Source of the DNA: Aidingimonas lacisalsi
GTDB taxonomy: Bacteria > Pseudomonadota > Gammaproteobacteria > Pseudomonadales > Halomonadaceae
Direction of reading: 5' to 3'
DNA length: 64,000 nucleotides
NCBI RefSeq assembly: GCF_008079445.1
Contig: NZ_VRYH01000001.1
Location: 629,196 to 693,195 of the forward strand
Shown: in pieces, positions 31,684-43,680 of the stretch
How positions within the stretch are numbered: position 1 is the stretch's first letter
Layout of the letters: each line of letters starts with the position of its first letter
Notes under the pieces: generated by a model
Told to the model about the DNA's origin: nothing
Seen by the model: the letters and a program-made list of their open reading frames with translations, nothing else
The model's database searches: none
Position numbers and translations under genes: made by a program

Positions 31684-32358
31684 GTGACACGTTCATCCCA
31701 TTCCAGTAAGTCATCTAAGCACGGTGGGAGTGGTAAGCGTCGTGCCGGCTGGCTCAAGGAGCATTTCGATGACCCCTATGTGCAGCGCAGCTGGCAGGAT
31801 GGTTATCGCAGTCGAGCCAGTTACAAGCTGCTTGAGGTCGATGCCAAGGACACGCTGTTCCGACCGGGGATGACCGTCATCGACCTGGGAGCGGCACCGG
31901 GAGGCTGGAGCCAGATTGCCGCTGAGCGTGTAGGGGACACCGGATGTGTCGTGGCGTCGGATATTCTGGAGATCGATCCAGTCCCGGGAGTCACCTTCAT
32001 CCAGGGGGACTTTACCGAGGATGAGGTGCTCGATGCGATTCTGGATTCTCTCGAGAATCGTCCGGTAGACCTTGTGATATCGGATATGGCCCCCAATATG
32101 AGTGGTATGGCGGCAATCGATCAACCGCAGGCCATGTACCTTTGCGAGTTGACGTTGGCGCTGGCACAGCAGGTGTTGTCACCGGGTGGCGGCTTGCTTG
32201 TCAAGGTCTTCCAGGGGGAAGGTTTCGACGATTATCTGAAGACGTTGCGTCTGGGGTTCGATAGAGTGGTTACACGCAAGCCGCAGGCATCACGCGACAG
32301 GTCGAAAGAAGTGTATCTGCTGGCTGAGCGATTCCGGGGCGAGTCCCCTCTGAGTTGA
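31684..32358 (+). CDS. rlmE: 23S rRNA (U2552-2'-O)-methyltransferase RlmE (FtsJ)
   Basis: Methylates U2552 of 23S rRNA in the 50S subunit, using SAM. About 224 residues with '[12 protein letters not shown]', the SAM motif [15 protein letters not shown], the acidic motif '[12 protein letters not shown]', and '[14 protein letters not shown]', which supply the K-D-K-E catalytic set. The GTG at 31684 lies within a G-run that can act as Shine-Dalgarno; an earlier GTG at 31612 would add 24 residues. Upstream of ftsH as in E. coli. Confidence 0.93.
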   Translation: MTRSSHSSKSSKHGGSGKRRAGWLKEHFDDPYVQRSWQDGYRSRASYKLLEVDAKDTLFRPGMTVIDLGAAPGGWSQIAAERVGDTGCVVASDILEIDPVPGVTFIQGDFTEDEVLDAILDSLENRPVDLVISDMAPNMSGMAAIDQPQAMYLCELTLALAQQVLSPGGGLLVKVFQGEGFDDYLKTLRLGFDRVVTRKPQASRDRSKEVYLLAERFRGESPLS

Positions 32359-32547
32359 CTGGTAGCAGTAAATGAGGCATTCGGGTTGTTGAGAGGGATA
32401 GCTACGAACTAACGTATCGATAGACAGACAGTGGACAGTGGGTATGTCACCCTGATACGTCCAAACGAATGGTGGAACGCTGCCAGGTTGGGTAATGTCA
32501 AACACCATGAAAGCTGGCAGAGCGATTTTGGCAATGAGGGTACTCCC

Positions 32548-34527
32548 TTGAACGATATGGCGAAAAACCTGATCCTGTGGTTGGTCATCGCGGCAGTTCT
32601 GCTGACGGTGTTCAACAACTTCAGTGTGGACAACTCTCCACAGGCGATGAACTATTCACAGTTCGTCGAGCAGGTACAGGACAATCAGATCCGCAGTGTC
32701 ACCATCGATGGTTACACGGTAACGGGTGAGCGCACTGATGGGTCGCAGTTCCAGACTATCCGTCCCGCAGCAGAAGATCCCAAGCTGATGGATGACTTGC
32801 TCGCCAACGACGTGACCGTGGTTGGTAAGGAGCCCGAGCAGCAGAGCTTGTGGACACGCTTGCTGATCGCCAGCTTCCCGATCCTTATCATTCTGGCGAT
32901 CTTCATGTTCTTCATGCGTCAGATGCAAGGTGGTGCCAGTGGCAAAGGCGGCCCGATGAGTTTCGGCAAATCCAAGGCCAAACTGTTGAGTCACGATCAG
33001 GTCAAGACGACCTTTTCCGATGTCGCTGGTTGTGACGAGGCCAAGGAGGAAGTCGAGGAACTGGTCGACTTCCTGCGTGATCCGACCAAGTTCCAGCGCC
33101 TGGGGGGTACCATTCCCCGTGGTGTGTTGATGGTCGGGCCTCCAGGGACGGGGAAGACCCTACTGGCGAAATCCATCGCCGGTGAGGCGAAAGTGCCGTT
33201 CTTCTCGATTTCCGGTTCCGATTTCGTCGAGATGTTTGTCGGTGTCGGTGCTTCGCGGGTGCGCGACATGTTCGAGCAAGCCAAGAAGCAGGCGCCCTGC
33301 ATCATTTTCATCGATGAGATTGACGCTGTGGGACGTTCGCGTGGCGCCGGCATGGGTGGTGGCAATGACGAGCGTGAACAGACGCTGAATCAACTGTTGG
33401 TTGAAATGGATGGCTTTGAAGCCAATGAAGGCGTCATCGTTATCGCAGCCACTAACCGTCCTGATGTGTTGGACCCTGCGTTGCTGCGACCTGGCCGCTT
33501 CGACCGTCAGGTTACTGTGCCGTTGCCCGATATTCGCGGGCGTGAACATATCCTGGGCGTGCATTTGCGCAAAGTCCCGCTCGGCGACGATGTCAAACCA
33601 CAGTTCATCGCTCGTGGTACGCCCGGTTTCTCAGGTGCCGATCTGGCTAACCTGGTCAATGAGGCTGCGTTATTTGCTGCACGCCGTAACAAGCGCCTGG
33701 TAAGCATGGATGAGCTGGAGCTCGCCAAGGATAAGATCATGATGGGCGCCGAGCGCCGTTCGATGGTCATGACCGAGAAAGATAAGCTCAATACCGCTTA
33801 CCATGAGTCCGGGCATGCGATCATCGGTCTGGTGATGCCCGAGCATGACCCAGTCTACAAGGTGAGCATCATTCCTCGTGGCCGCGCCCTTGGTGTGACG
33901 ATGTTCTTGCCGGAAGAGGATCGTTACAGCTTGTCGCGGCAACAGATCATCAGCCAGATCTGCTCACTGTTTGGCGGTCGTATTGCCGAGGAGATGACGC
34001 TAGGGCCCAATGGTGTGACGACGGGAGCCTCCAACGATATCAAGCGTGCCACTGAGTTGGCTCACAATATGGTTGCCAAATGGGGGTTATCCGACGAGAT
34101 GGGGCCGGTCATGTATGATGAGGATGAATCCCATCAATTCCTGGGTGGCCCTGGTCAGGGCAATAAGCTCAAGTCCGGTGAAACGACGACCCGCCTTGAT
34201 AAAGAAGTGCGCCGTATCATCGATGAATGCTATGCCCAGGCTCGTCAGATCCTGGAGGATAACCGCGACAAACTGGATGCGATGGCCGAGGCGCTGGTTC
34301 AGTACGAAACCATCGATGCCGACCAACTCAAGGATATCATGGATGGCCGCAAGCCGCGTCCTCCCCAGGATTGGCATGGTGATGATTCGGATGGTGGTTC
34401 GCCGGTCACTGGTAAACCTGCCGTTGAGCCCGAAGAGCCTCAATCCGATAACGGTGATGAGGCAGAGGACGATGAGGGACCGCGGCGGCGACCTTCGGAT
34501 CCGCTAGGTGGGCCTGCTGGCCATTGA
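32548..34527 (+). CDS. ftsH: ATP-dependent zinc metalloprotease FtsH
   Basis: Membrane AAA+ protease that degrades RpoH, LpxC and misfolded membrane proteins. Two N-terminal helices (about 8-24 and 108-126) flank a periplasmic domain; Walker A GPPGTGKT near residue 197, Walker B '[11 protein letters not shown]', SRH, and zinc site HESGH near residue 419. The last 60 residues are acidic and proline-rich. The likely start is TTG at 32548, seven bases after GAGGG; the ATG at 32557 would begin MAKNLILWL, as in E. coli. Confidence 0.97.
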   Translation: MNDMAKNLILWLVIAAVLLTVFNNFSVDNSPQAMNYSQFVEQVQDNQIRSVTIDGYTVTGERTDGSQFQTIRPAAEDPKLMDDLLANDVTVVGKEPEQQSLWTRLLIASFPILIILAIFMFFMRQMQGGASGKGGPMSFGKSKAKLLSHDQVKTTFSDVAGCDEAKEEVEELVDFLRDPTKFQRLGGTIPRGVLMVGPPGTGKTLLAKSIAGEAKVPFFSISGSDFVEMFVGVGASRVRDMFEQAKKQAPCIIFIDEIDAVGRSRGAGMGGGNDEREQTLNQLLVEMDGFEANEGVIVIAATNRPDVLDPALLRPGRFDRQVTVPLPDIRGREHILGVHLRKVPLGDDVKPQFIARGTPGFSGADLANLVNEAALFAARRNKRLVSMDELELAKDKIMMGAERRSMVMTEKDKLNTAYHESGHAIIGLVMPEHDPVYKVSIIPRGRALGVTMFLPEEDRYSLSRQQIISQICSLFGGRIAEEMTLGPNGVTTGASNDIKRATELAHNMVAKWGLSDEMGPVMYDEDESHQFLGGPGQGNKLKSGETTTRLDKEVRRIIDECYAQARQILEDNRDKLDAMAEALVQYETIDADQLKDIMDGRKPRPPQDWHGDDSDGGSPVTGKPAVEPEEPQSDNGDEAEDDEGPRRRPSDPLGGPAGH

Positions 34528-34563
34528 TGGTAGCTGCCGTCGGTAACTGCTGATGGCAAGATG

Positions 34564-34593
34564 TAACAGGGCGCCTTTCTCGGCGCCCTGTTA
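34564..34593. terminator. Hairpin after ftsH
   Basis: Perfect 12-bp stem TAACAGGGCGCC / GGCGCCCTGTTA with a TTTCTC loop. No T run follows, so it may be a terminator assisted by other factors or a 3' stabiliser. Confidence 0.6.
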
Positions 34594-34684
34594 CGTATAA
34601 TGCTGAGATGTCACATGCTGGTGTTGCCGACAGTGAGTCTCCAAGCCGATGTTTATCGCAAGCTAGTGGTAGGATAGGAGGGGC

Positions 34685-35548
34685 ATGAACGTAGAGTCGC
34701 CTATGGATATGCTGCATTGTGGTCGGCATAGATTGGATATTTCCTTCCCACGGGTCATGGGCGTTCTCAATGTAACGCCGGACTCGTTTTCCGATGGTGG
34801 GCGCCATATTGCCGTGGATGACGCGTTACGTCATGCCGAGGGCATGCTGGCACAGGGGGCTGCCATGGTCGACGTAGGGGGGGAGTCGACGCGGCCGGGA
34901 GCGTCTCCTGTCACGCCTCAACAGGAACTCGATCGTGTCGCGCCGGTCATTGAAGTGCTGGTCAGAGAACTCGATGCGCTAGTTTCAGTGGATACCAGTG
35001 CCCCTGAAGTGATGACGGAAGCTGCGGCGCTAGGAGCAGGGATGCTCAATGACGTTCGTGCGTTGCGTCGCGAAGGCGCTTTGCAGGCCGCAGCACGGAG
35101 TGGCCTGCCGGTGTGCATCATGCACATGGTGGGGGAACCAGGGGATATGCAGGATTCTCCCTACTATGATGAAGACATAGAAGACGCTGTCAGTCGCTTC
35201 CTGGCCGAGCGGATCGAGGCTTGTGAAGCCGTCGGTCTGCAGCGGGATCGATTGATCCTGGATCCAGGGTTCGGCTTTGGCAAGACGGTGGAACATAACT
35301 TGCGTCTGCTCAACAGGATGGATGCCCTGCAAAGCCTGGGCCTCCCCTTGCTGGCCGGCATGTCACGCAAGAGCATGATCGGCAAGGTGCTGGAACGTCC
35401 AGTAGAAGAGCGTTTGCCAGGCGGTTTGGCGTTGGCCACGCTTGCCGTAGAACGAGGAGCTCGCCTCTTGCGCGTTCACGATGTCGGCCCCACCGTGGAT
35501 GCTGCCAATATGACTTGGGCTGTGCTACAGGAAGGCTTGGAGCCATGA
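34685..35548 (+). CDS. folP: Dihydropteroate synthase
   Basis: Joins p-aminobenzoate to the pterin pyrophosphate in folate synthesis; the sulfonamide target. The 287-residue TIM-barrel protein has both signatures, [16 protein letters not shown] and '[12 protein letters not shown]', plus [13 protein letters not shown] and the 'GMSRKSMIG' loop. It overlaps glmM by four bases; the pair folP-glmM is conserved after ftsH. Confidence 0.97.
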   Translation: MNVESPMDMLHCGRHRLDISFPRVMGVLNVTPDSFSDGGRHIAVDDALRHAEGMLAQGAAMVDVGGESTRPGASPVTPQQELDRVAPVIEVLVRELDALVSVDTSAPEVMTEAAALGAGMLNDVRALRREGALQAAARSGLPVCIMHMVGEPGDMQDSPYYDEDIEDAVSRFLAERIEACEAVGLQRDRLILDPGFGFGKTVEHNLRLLNRMDALQSLGLPLLAGMSRKSMIGKVLERPVEERLPGGLALATLAVERGARLLRVHDVGPTVDAANMTWAVLQEGLEP

Positions 35549-36891
35549 CAAGACGTTATTTCGGAACGGACGGCATTCGCGGCACCGTGGGACAGTATCC
35601 GATCACTGCGGATTTCATGCTCAAGTTGGGCTGGGCGATGGGACGTGTTCTTTCCCGGGAGGGACGGGCCAAGGTCTTGATTGGCAAGGATACGCGGATT
35701 TCCGGTTACATGTTCGAATCGGCGTTGGAGGCCGGTCTGTCGGCTGCCGGTGTGGATGTCTCCTTGCTTGGACCGATGCCGACTCCGGGGATCGCCTATT
35801 TGACGCGTACCTTTCGTGCCGATGCGGGCATCGTGATCTCGGCATCCCACAATCCTCATGGTGACAATGGCATCAAGTTCTTTTCTGCCGAGGGGACCAA
35901 ACTGCCGGATGAGATCGAGGATCGTATCGAACACGAACTCGATAAACCGTTGGAAACGGTGGCTGCGGATCAATTGGGCAAGGCGGTACGTATTGACGAT
36001 GCTGCCGGGCGCTATATCGAATTCTGCAAGTCGACGATTCCGGATCGTGTCAATTTATACGGTTTGAAAGTCGTGCTCGATTGTGCACATGGTGCCACTT
36101 ACCATATTGCTCCCAATGTATTCCGGGAGTTGGGTGCTGACGTCAGCCTGGTCGGCGCCAATCCGGATGGTCTCAACATCAATCAGGCCGTTGGATCGAC
36201 TCATCCTGCGGCGCTGCGAGCTGCCGTGATTTCTGCTGGCGCCGATCTGGGAGTCGCCTTCGACGGCGATGGTGACCGGGTATTGCTCGTGGATGCCGAT
36301 GGGCGCGAGATAGATGGCGACGATATTCTGTTCTTGATAGCCCGGGACCGTCATACGCGCGGTGAATTGGGTGGCGGTGTCGTCGGGACGCTGATGTCCA
36401 ATTTTGGCCTTGCGGCTGCATTGGCGTCGATGGATGTTCCGTTCGAACGTGCCAAGGTCGGTGATCGTTATGTCATGGAGCGCATGCAGGCTAATGGCTG
36501 GCACCTGGGCGGTGAGTCTTCCGGGCATATTGTCTGTGGTCATGTACAGACAACGGGAGATGGTATCGTCTCTGCATTGCAGGTTCTGTCAGTCATGATG
36601 CGAGAGGGCGTGCCATTGGCTCAGTTACTGAATGGATTCGAGAAAGCGCCTCAGGCATTGGTCAATGTCCGCCTTGCACCACAGACCAATCGAGCGTCAT
36701 TGCTGGAAAGCAACGAGCTCAAGGCCTCGCTGACCGCTCTTGAGAAAGAGCTGGGCGATGAAGGGCGCGTCCTGCTTCGTCCTTCCGGGACAGAGCCATT
36801 GATTCGTATCATGGTCGAAGGCCGCCCTCATCTTGATGTCGAGGGGCTGGCAAGACGACTAGCCAGCGATGTGGAATCGTTGTTGACATAG
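35545..36891 (+). CDS. glmM: Phosphoglucosamine mutase
   Basis: Converts glucosamine-6-phosphate to glucosamine-1-phosphate for UDP-GlcNAc. The 448-residue protein has [11 protein letters not shown] at the N-terminus, the phosphoserine loop [14 protein letters not shown] (Ser near residue 101), the metal loop DGDGDR, 'GGESSGHI' and the C-terminal RPSGTEP phosphate-binding loop. The ATG at 35545 overlaps the folP stop. Confidence 0.98.
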   Translation: MTRRYFGTDGIRGTVGQYPITADFMLKLGWAMGRVLSREGRAKVLIGKDTRISGYMFESALEAGLSAAGVDVSLLGPMPTPGIAYLTRTFRADAGIVISASHNPHGDNGIKFFSAEGTKLPDEIEDRIEHELDKPLETVAADQLGKAVRIDDAAGRYIEFCKSTIPDRVNLYGLKVVLDCAHGATYHIAPNVFRELGADVSLVGANPDGLNINQAVGSTHPAALRAAVISAGADLGVAFDGDGDRVLLVDADGREIDGDDILFLIARDRHTRGELGGGVVGTLMSNFGLAAALASMDVPFERAKVGDRYVMERMQANGWHLGGESSGHIVCGHVQTTGDGIVSALQVLSVMMREGVPLAQLLNGFEKAPQALVNVRLAPQTNRASLLESNELKASLTALEKELGDEGRVLLRPSGTEPLIRIMVEGRPHLDVEGLARRLASDVESLLT

Positions 36892-36995
36892 CAGGGCTGC
36901 GAGCGGAGTACGCTGGCTGACTGTTGCGATGCTGTTGTTGTCATGATAGGGCGGCTCCGATACCATTTCGCTCCACTTGGATAAGGGGATCCCTC

Positions 36996-37748
36996 ATGCG
37001 CAAGCCGTTGATCGCCGGTAACTGGAAAATGAATGGGTCATTGTCGCTGATCGATCGCTTCGGCGAGGCATGTTCCGAGACGGACTTGCCTTTAAACGTA
37101 GAGGTCGCGCTGATGGTCCCCGCGCCCTATCTGGACGCTGCCCGGCGAGCCTTTGCCGATACTCCGATGGCTTGGGGGGGGCAAACGCTTCATGACCAGG
37201 CTGCTGGCGCTTTCACGGGAGAAGTAAGCGGCCCGATGCTGGCTGAGTTCGAGGCGCGTTACGTGCTCGTGGGGCACTCCGAGCGACGTGCCCTGTTCCA
37301 GGAGGACGACGCGGCCGTGCTGGCGCGGGTGGTTGCCGCCGTGGATGTCGGCCTGGTGCCTATTGTCTGTGTAGGCGAGACTCTGGAAGAGCGCGATGCG
37401 GGGGATACGGAGTCGGTAGTCTTGGGGCAGGTTGATGCCGTTCTGGCGGGTCTGGAAGCACGCGCGCGGGAACGGTTGGTAGTGGCTTACGAACCCGTCT
37501 GGGCGATCGGGACTGGAAAGACGGCGACCCCCGAACAGGCACAAGCGGTACATGCCTCGATCCGGAGTCACGTCAACAAGACCTACTCTGAAGCGCTGGC
37601 CGAAGGCCTTCGCTTACTGTACGGCGGCAGCATGAAGGCTGCCAATGCCACCGAGCTGCTCACGCAGCCGGATATCGACGGCGGCCTGATAGGGGGAGCT
37701 TCACTCCAGGTCGACGATTTTCTAGCCATTTGTCAGTCAGCAGGTTAA
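36996..37748 (+). CDS. tpiA: Triose-phosphate isomerase
   Basis: Interconverts dihydroxyacetone phosphate and glyceraldehyde-3-phosphate. A 250-residue TIM barrel with GNWKMNG (catalytic Lys), VGHSERR (catalytic His near residue 95), [13 protein letters not shown] (catalytic Glu near residue 167) and '[11 protein letters not shown]'. Start after AAGGGGA; an upstream 24-codon extension is Cys-rich noise. Four bases before secG. Confidence 0.97.
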   Translation: MRKPLIAGNWKMNGSLSLIDRFGEACSETDLPLNVEVALMVPAPYLDAARRAFADTPMAWGGQTLHDQAAGAFTGEVSGPMLAEFEARYVLVGHSERRALFQEDDAAVLARVVAAVDVGLVPIVCVGETLEERDAGDTESVVLGQVDAVLAGLEARARERLVVAYEPVWAIGTGKTATPEQAQAVHASIRSHVNKTYSEALAEGLRLLYGGSMKAANATELLTQPDIDGGLIGGASLQVDDFLAICQSAG

Positions 37749-37752
37749 TTGC

Positions 37753-38112
37753 ATGCAAGTTGCCGTTCTTATGATTCATGTGGCGATTGCTATCGCCTTG
37801 GTCGTGATGATCTTGTTACAACAGGGCAAAGGGGCCGAAGCCGGGGCCGCGTTTGGCGGTGGTGCATCTCAAACTGTCTTTGGGTCTCGCGGTAGCGGGA
37901 GTTTTCTTGCCAAGGTGACCGCACTTCTGGCAGCGGCGTTTTTCGTAACGTCGCTGACGCTAGCCTATTTCGCCTCTCAGGCTGGTGAAGTCCAGGTGGA
38001 AGGCATTCCTGACGCGGAAGTCATCGAGGAGCGCAATGCCGCGCCAGAGGTTGACGAAAGCGCAAGTGAAGAGGATAATGCCGCGCCAGTGCTGGAAGAT
38101 AGCAGCAATTGA
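37753..38112 (+). CDS. secG: Preprotein translocase subunit SecG
   Basis: Accessory subunit of SecYEG. 119 residues with two membrane helices (about 3-21 and 53-73), the conserved [17 protein letters not shown] cytoplasmic loop and '[12 protein letters not shown]'. An acidic C-terminal tail follows the second helix. Lies between tpiA and a tRNA-Leu gene, the usual gammaproteobacterial position. Confidence 0.96.
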   Translation: MQVAVLMIHVAIAIALVVMILLQQGKGAEAGAAFGGGASQTVFGSRGSGSFLAKVTALLAAAFFVTSLTLAYFASQAGEVQVEGIPDAEVIEERNAAPEVDESASEEDNAAPVLEDSSN

Positions 38113-38153
38113 CAGCGCGTAGTCGTGTTGTCGGTCCAGTGCGGATAGTCGAT

Positions 38154-38240
38154 GCCGAAGTGGTGGAATTGGTAGACACGCTATCTTGAGGGGGTAGTGA
38201 CCTTACGGTCGTGCGGGTTCAAGTCCCGCCTTCGGCACCA
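38154..38240 (+). tRNA. tRNA-Leu (anticodon GAG)
   Basis: 87 nt with encoded CCA. Acceptor GCCGAAG pairs fully with CTTCGGC; the anticodon loop TTGAGGG gives GAG; a long class II variable arm is present; the T-arm is GCGGG-TTCAAGT-CCCGC. Downstream of secG. Confidence 0.96.
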
Positions 38241-38294
38241 TCGAAAGTGATTTTGCTGGAGTCACTTCGAATCCAAGATTGGTATCAGCCAAAC

Positions 38295-38323
38295 TTGACA
38301 TATCAGGCGATGTTTTGTAAACT
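38295..38323 (+). promoter_or_regulatory. Sigma-70 promoter of the initiator tRNA
   Basis: Perfect -35 TTGACA, 17-base spacer, -10 TAAACT, followed by a GC-rich stretch (CGCCGACC) of the kind seen in stringently controlled stable-RNA promoters. Start near 38330, a few bases before the tRNA. Confidence 0.85.
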
Positions 38324-38336
38324 CGCCGACCTGTGA

Positions 38337-38413
<77 letters not shown>

Positions 38414-38459
38414 TTTTGGCGAGTCTTGGCCAACTTGGTGTGAAAGGTTTCTTGTAAAG

Positions 38460-38486
38460 AGCCCCTTCCAGCCGAAGGGGCTTTTT
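38460..38486 (+). terminator. Terminator between initiator tRNA and rimP
   Basis: Nine-bp stem AGCCCCTTC / GAAGGGGCT, CAGCC loop, T run. Some read-through or a further promoter must feed rimP-nusA-infB. Confidence 0.92.
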
Positions 38487-38613
38487 GTTAGCAGCTCATC
38501 TGTTGGCGGTACTCCTGTTGGCAGGCTGTGCTGAGATCACGCCAATCAGCCACCTAGCTTCCTTTCATCTCCTGGCCAGGTGCCTGACGCAACGGCTGTG
38601 GGAGTTTTTGTCT

Positions 38614-39072
38614 GTGGCAATCAAGGATACGGCGCTAACCACACTTATAGAGCCAGTGGTAACGGCGATGGGCTTCGAACTCTGGGGAGTCATGCGCTTT
38701 CAGGGCAAGTATCCCCGTGTGGTGATCTATATTGATGGCGCTGACGGTGTATCAGTGGACGATTGCGCTGATGTTAGCCGCCAAGTCAGCGCTATGCTTG
38801 ATGTCGAGGACCCGGTGGCTGGTGAGTATCGTCTTGAAGTGTCGTCGCCGGGAATGGATCGGCCGTTGTTCACTCTCGAGCAGTTTGCTCGTTACGAAGG
38901 GCATGTGGCGGCTCTCAAGCTGCGCACGCCTTTTGACGGTAGACGCAAATTTCAGGGCCTTCTGGCCGGTGTCGAGGGCGATGAAGTGCTGCTGCAGCTC
39001 GACGGCGAGGAGTATTGTTTTCCCATCGAATCCATCGATCAGGCGCGGGTAGTTCCCCAGTTTGACGACTGA
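38614..39072 (+). CDS. rimP: Ribosome maturation factor RimP
   Basis: A 152-residue 30S assembly factor. 'IEPVVTAMGFELWGV', 'YPRVVIYID', 'VSVDDCADVSRQVSAMLDVED' (in pieces) and 'LEVSSPGMDRPL' identify the family. The GTG start at 38614 lies ten bases after GGGAG; a TTG at 38608 is a possible alternative. Upstream in-frame residues, which resemble a lipoprotein signal by chance, are the terminator region. First gene of the nusA-infB operon. Confidence 0.93.
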   Translation: MAIKDTALTTLIEPVVTAMGFELWGVMRFQGKYPRVVIYIDGADGVSVDDCADVSRQVSAMLDVEDPVAGEYRLEVSSPGMDRPLFTLEQFARYEGHVAALKLRTPFDGRRKFQGLLAGVEGDEVLLQLDGEEYCFPIESIDQARVVPQFDD

Positions 39073-39112
39073 CTTCGTTATGTAAGGACGGCTTTTCTGG
39101 CGAGGCAATGGC

Positions 39113-40606
39113 ATGAGCAAAGAAATACTGATGGTCGTGGACGCGATCTCGAATGAAAAGGGCGTGCCCCGCGACGTGATTTTCGAGGCGGTGGAATCCG
39201 CCTTGGCCAGTGCGTCCCGCAAGCGTTTCAACAATGAAGAAGCAGCGGTTCGCGTGAAGATCGATCGCCAGACTGGCGACTACGAGACATTCCGTTACTG
39301 GACAGTGGTTGACGATGACGAGTTCGAGACACCGGACTACGAGATCAAGCAGTCCATCGCCGAGCAACGGGATCCGCCTTTGGCATTGGGTGATGTCGTC
39401 GAAGAGCGTATCGAGAATGCTGTCTTCGGCCGAATTGCCGCCCAGACTGCAAAGCAGGTGATCGTGCAGAAAGTGCGCGACGCGGAGCGTGCCGAGGTCG
39501 TGCGTCAGTACATGGACCGTGAAGGAGAATTGGTTGCCGGGATCGTCAAGAAGACGACCCGCGATGGGCTCGTCATTGATTTGGGCGAGAACGCGGAGGC
39601 GTTCCTGCCACGCGGTGAAATGATTCCCGGTGAGCGTTACCGGATGAACGAACGCGTGCGCGCCTTGCTGGTCAAGGTCGATGCGGATGCACGAGGGTCG
39701 CAATTGATCCTGTCGCGTATCAGTCCTCAATTGATCATTGAATTGTTCAAGATCGAAGTACCGGAAATTGCCGAACAGCTCATCGAGATCAAGGGCGCCT
39801 CACGGGATCCGGGATCGCGCGCTAAAATTGCCGTCAAGACCAATGATCGCCGCATTGATCCTGTGGGGGCCTGTGTCGGTATGCGTGGGTCACGAGTTCA
39901 AGCCGTTTCCACTGAACTGCAAAATGAACGTGTCGATATCGTCCTTTGGGATGACAACCCGGCTCAGTTGGTGATCAACGCCATGGCTCCGGCGGATGTA
40001 GCCTCGATTCTCGTGGATGAGGATAACCACTCGATGGATGTCGCCGTTGGCGAAGACAATCTGGCTCAGGCTATTGGGCGCAATGGTCAGAACGTGCGGC
40101 TGGCTTCGGAGTTGACGGGGTGGAAGCTCAACGTGATGACCGAAGATGAAGCCGAAGGCAAGCGTGAGCAAGAGATCGACAGCTTGGTCGAGCATTTTAT
40201 CAATCATCTCGAGGTCGACGAATCACTGGCACGAGTGTTGGTCGAAGAAGGGTTCACATCGCTTGAAGAAGTGGCTTACGTACCGCTTGAAGAGATGCTT
40301 GAAATCGAAGAGTTCGACGAAGATCTCGTCGAAGAATTGCGTGCGCGCGCCAAAGATGAACTTCTCAATCTCGCGATCGCCTCCGAGGAAGCCCTGGATG
40401 GTGCTCAACCGGCAGATGACCTCCTTGACATGGACGGAATGGAGCGCCACCTGGCCTTCATCCTGGCCAGTCGCGGCATCGTTACCATGGAGGACCTTGC
40501 CGAACAGTCCGTTGATGATCTCAAGGATATTGACGGTATGGATGAAGAGCGCGCCGCAGCACTGATCATGACTGCCCGTGCGCCCTGGTTCGAGAGCGAA
40601 CAGTAA
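39113..40606 (+). CDS. nusA: Transcription termination/antitermination protein NusA
   Basis: A 497-residue RNA polymerase-binding factor. N-terminal domain ([19 protein letters not shown]), S1 domain (about 135-200), two KH domains ('[18 protein letters not shown]', '[20 protein letters not shown]' in pieces) and two acidic C-terminal AR repeats (about 365-497), as in other gammaproteobacteria. Confidence 0.98.
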   Translation: MSKEILMVVDAISNEKGVPRDVIFEAVESALASASRKRFNNEEAAVRVKIDRQTGDYETFRYWTVVDDDEFETPDYEIKQSIAEQRDPPLALGDVVEERIENAVFGRIAAQTAKQVIVQKVRDAERAEVVRQYMDREGELVAGIVKKTTRDGLVIDLGENAEAFLPRGEMIPGERYRMNERVRALLVKVDADARGSQLILSRISPQLIIELFKIEVPEIAEQLIEIKGASRDPGSRAKIAVKTNDRRIDPVGACVGMRGSRVQAVSTELQNERVDIVLWDDNPAQLVINAMAPADVASILVDEDNHSMDVAVGEDNLAQAIGRNGQNVRLASELTGWKLNVMTEDEAEGKREQEIDSLVEHFINHLEVDESLARVLVEEGFTSLEEVAYVPLEEMLEIEEFDEDLVEELRARAKDELLNLAIASEEALDGAQPADDLLDMDGMERHLAFILASRGIVTMEDLAEQSVDDLKDIDGMDEERAAALIMTARAPWFESEQ

Positions 40607-40633
40607 ACTGGTCACGGGCTCAGGAGGGTCGTA

Positions 40634-43261
40634 ATGTCAGAAATGACCGTTAAAGATTTTGCAGTCAAGGTGGGGCGTGAAGTGCCCCGCCTACTCGAGC
40701 AGATGAAAGAAGCCGGACTTCCGCATACGTCCGAGGGTGATGCCGTGTCCGAAGAGGACAAGCAGCGCTTGCTGGATTACCTGACTAAAAGTCATGGTGG
40801 CGGTAGCGGATCGCGTAACCGAATCACGTTGACACGCAAGACCAAGAGCCGTATCCGCTCTGGTGACCGCGGCAAGACTATCGAAGTCCAGGTCCGCAAG
40901 AAGCGAACTTATGTGAAGCGTGGCGAGGAAGAGCAGGAGGCGGAACAGGCCGCGGCGCATTCCCAGCCGGAAGAGGCCGGACCGCGTCAATTGGTGGGTG
41001 ACATGGCGGATTCGCAGCAGCAAGCAGCTGCTGCGGCACTGGAACAGCAGGAAGCCGCTCAAGCCCAGGAAACGGAGCAAGCGACAGAAGAGACAGCCGC
41101 AGACGCGGGTGCCTCGACTGAGTCGGCAGAACCCGTTGCTGAAACACCACAGCCACAAGCTGACTCGCAGCCCGGCGAGACGAATGAGCCGGCGGTGTCG
41201 GAGGGTGCGGATACCATTCCGGCTGAACCTGAGATTCCCGTGCCTGAACTCGAGGAAACCAGTGAGCCGCAGGAAACCGTCAATGCGCCTCCCAAGGAGC
41301 CACGCGGCGATACACGACGTGCCGCCCCCAAGAAAGCATCCGGCAAGAAAGGTCGGCATGGCCGTAGCGACGATGAGGATCGCAGTGATCGTGAAGAACG
41401 TCGTCGCGGGGGCAAAAAGGCCAAGCGTGCCGAGCGCCGCGGAAGCCGGCGTGGTGGTCGCGATGGGGGTGGTGGCAAGCATGGCTTCCAGAAGCCGACT
41501 CAGCCGATCGTCCGTGAAGTGTCTATCCCCGAGTCGATCAGTGTTGCCGACTTGGCCGACAAGATGTCGATCAAGGCCAACGAAGTCATCAAGACGATGT
41601 TCACCATGGGTGCCGCGGTGACCATCAACCAGACGATTGACCAGGAAACGGCAGTCATCGTCGTCGAGGAAATGGGGCACAAACCCAAGCTGGTCAAAGA
41701 TGATGCTCTGGAAGAGGAAGTGCTGGAAGGTATCTCCTATGAAGGTGAGGAGATCACTCGTGCACCGGTCGTGACGGTCATGGGGCACGTCGACCATGGT
41801 AAGACGTCGCTGCTCGACTATATTCGTCGCACCAAGGTGGCGACAGGCGAAGCTGGTGGTATCACTCAGCATATCGGGGCCTATCACGTCGAACACGACA
41901 ATGGCGATGTCACGTTCCTGGATACGCCCGGCCATGCTGCTTTCACGGCAATGCGTGCCCGCGGTGCCAAAGCGACGGACGTCGTCATTCTGGTGGTGGC
42001 AGCTGACGATGGTGTCATGCCACAGACGATCGAGGCGATCGATCACTCCAAAGCGGCGGAAGTCCCGATCGTGGTTGCCGTCAACAAGATGGACAAGGAG
42101 GGCGCCGACCCTGACCGTGTCAAGAACGAGTTGTCGCAGCATGGCGTTATCTCCGAGGAGTGGGGGGGCGATACCCAGTTCGTTTACGTCTCGGCTCAGA
42201 CCGGTGATGGTATCGATGAGCTGCTGGAAGCCGTGTTGCTGGTTTCCGAAGTGTTGGAGCTCAAGGCCGTTCCCGAAGCCCCTGCCAAAGGGGTGGTAGT
42301 CGAGTCACGCCTTGATAAAGGTCGTGGTCCGGTAGCCACGGTTCTGGTACAGAATGGCACCTTGAAGAAAGGCGATATTGTGTTGGCCGGTCTTCACTAT
42401 GGACGCGTCCGCGCTCTGTCCAATGAACTTGCTCAGCAGGTTGAGGAAGTTGGCCCTGCCATGCCGGTCGAGATTCAGGGACTGGATGGTACGCCGGATG
42501 CCGGTGACGACTTCATGGTCGTGGCCGATGAGCGAAAAGCGCGTGAAGTTGCCAACTTCCGTCAGGGTAAATATCGCGAGGTGCGCCTGGCTCGTCAGCA
42601 AAAGGCCAAGCTGGAAAATATGTTCAGCCAGATGGGCCAAGAAGAGGTGGCCAAGGTCAACATCGTGCTCAAGGCCGATGTACAAGGGTCACTGGAGGCG
42701 ATCAGAAGCGCATTGGAAGACTTGTCGACCGATGAAGTCCAAGTCGCTGTCGTCTCTTCGGGTGTCGGCGGTATCACGGGCACCGATGCCAACTTGGCAT
42801 TGGCAAGTGATGCCATCGTGGTCGGGTTTAACGTCCGGGCTGATGCTTCTGCCCGAGAAATCATCGAGCGCGAAGGATTGGATCTACGTTATTACAGCGT
42901 GATCTACAATCTCGTCGATGAAGTCAAGCAGGCCATGAGTGGCATGCTGGCGCCCGAATGGAAAGAAGATATCATTGGTGTGGCGGAAGTTCGTGATGTT
43001 TTCCGAGCGCCCAAGATCGGTGCCGTGGCAGGCTGCATGGTGCTGGAAGGTAATGTCTACCGCCACAAGAAGATTCGTGTCCTGCGTGAGAACGTTGTCA
43101 TTTACGAAGGTGAACTCGAATCACTGCGTCGCTATAAGGACGATGTCAACGAGGTCCGCAACGGCATGGAATGTGGTATCGGGGTCAAGAACTACAATGA
43201 CGTTCAGGTCGGCGACAAGATCGAAGTATTCGATCAGGTCAAGGTCGAACGTAGTCTTTAA
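40634..43261 (+). CDS. infB: Translation initiation factor IF-2
   Basis: GTPase of 875 residues that delivers fMet-tRNA to the 30S subunit. N-terminal IF2_N domain ([20 protein letters not shown]), a long A/E/Q-rich linker (100-290), a second IF2_N-like domain, then the G domain with GHVDHGKT (about residue 384), DTPGHAAF and NKMD, and C-terminal domains. Possible internal starts for shorter isoforms, known in E. coli, were not assigned. A 483-residue antisense frame is a shadow. Confidence 0.98.
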   Translation: MSEMTVKDFAVKVGREVPRLLEQMKEAGLPHTSEGDAVSEEDKQRLLDYLTKSHGGGSGSRNRITLTRKTKSRIRSGDRGKTIEVQVRKKRTYVKRGEEEQEAEQAAAHSQPEEAGPRQLVGDMADSQQQAAAAALEQQEAAQAQETEQATEETAADAGASTESAEPVAETPQPQADSQPGETNEPAVSEGADTIPAEPEIPVPELEETSEPQETVNAPPKEPRGDTRRAAPKKASGKKGRHGRSDDEDRSDREERRRGGKKAKRAERRGSRRGGRDGGGGKHGFQKPTQPIVREVSIPESISVADLADKMSIKANEVIKTMFTMGAAVTINQTIDQETAVIVVEEMGHKPKLVKDDALEEEVLEGISYEGEEITRAPVVTVMGHVDHGKTSLLDYIRRTKVATGEAGGITQHIGAYHVEHDNGDVTFLDTPGHAAFTAMRARGAKATDVVILVVAADDGVMPQTIEAIDHSKAAEVPIVVAVNKMDKEGADPDRVKNELSQHGVISEEWGGDTQFVYVSAQTGDGIDELLEAVLLVSEVLELKAVPEAPAKGVVVESRLDKGRGPVATVLVQNGTLKKGDIVLAGLHYGRVRALSNELAQQVEEVGPAMPVEIQGLDGTPDAGDDFMVVADERKAREVANFRQGKYREVRLARQQKAKLENMFSQMGQEEVAKVNIVLKADVQGSLEAIRSALEDLSTDEVQVAVVSSGVGGITGTDANLALASDAIVVGFNVRADASAREIIEREGLDLRYYSVIYNLVDEVKQAMSGMLAPEWKEDIIGVAEVRDVFRAPKIGAVAGCMVLEGNVYRHKKIRVLRENVVIYEGELESLRRYKDDVNEVRNGMECGIGVKNYNDVQVGDKIEVFDQVKVERSL

Positions 43262-43272
43262 GGCGGCCCCCT

Positions 43273-43680
43273 ATGCGCGAATTCAAACGAACCGACCGCG
43301 TTGCTGATCAGCTGCAAAAAGAGTTGGCGGTCCTCATCCAGCGCGAGATCAAGGATCCGCGCCTGGGTATGGTAACGATTAGTGGTGTTACGGTAAGCCG
43401 TGATCTCGGCTATGCGGATATCTACATCACGCTGCTGGGAGAAAATGATCTCGCGCGTATCGAGGAGAACCTTGGGGTCTTGGCACGTGCCCGAGGTTTT
43501 CTGCGGAGCCAGATTGCTCGGCGTATCAAACTGCGCCATGTTCCTGAGTTGCGCTTTCATTATGACGAAAGCATCGTTCGCGGCGAAAAGCTCTCCTCGT
43601 TGATCGATGAGGCGGTGGCAAGTGACAGGCATCGTCACGGCGAAGACGATGAAGAGAATGGCGGTGGAGAGCATCACTGA
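43273..43680 (+). CDS. rbfA: Ribosome-binding factor A
   Basis: A 135-residue KH-like protein for 16S rRNA 5'-end maturation and cold adaptation. 'REFKRTDRVADQLQKELA', 'IQREIKDPRLGMVTIS', and 'LRFHYDESI' mark the family; the tail is H/E/D rich. The stop overlaps the truB start (TGATGG). Confidence 0.97.
   Translation: MREFKRTDRVADQLQKELAVLIQREIKDPRLGMVTISGVTVSRDLGYADIYITLLGENDLARIEENLGVLARARGFLRSQIARRIKLRHVPELRFHYDESIVRGEKLSSLIDEAVASDRHRHGEDDEENGGGEHH

Noticed and set aside
38485-38613. Lipoprotein-like N-terminal extension of the rimP frame (LLAGC)
   Set aside because: RimP is cytoplasmic; the extension begins within the terminator and lacks a Shine-Dalgarno, so the lipobox is chance.
40691-42142. 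483-residue open frame antisense to infB
   Set aside because: Lies within the A/E-rich part of IF-2; composition mirrors the sense codons and there is no promoter or family similarity.
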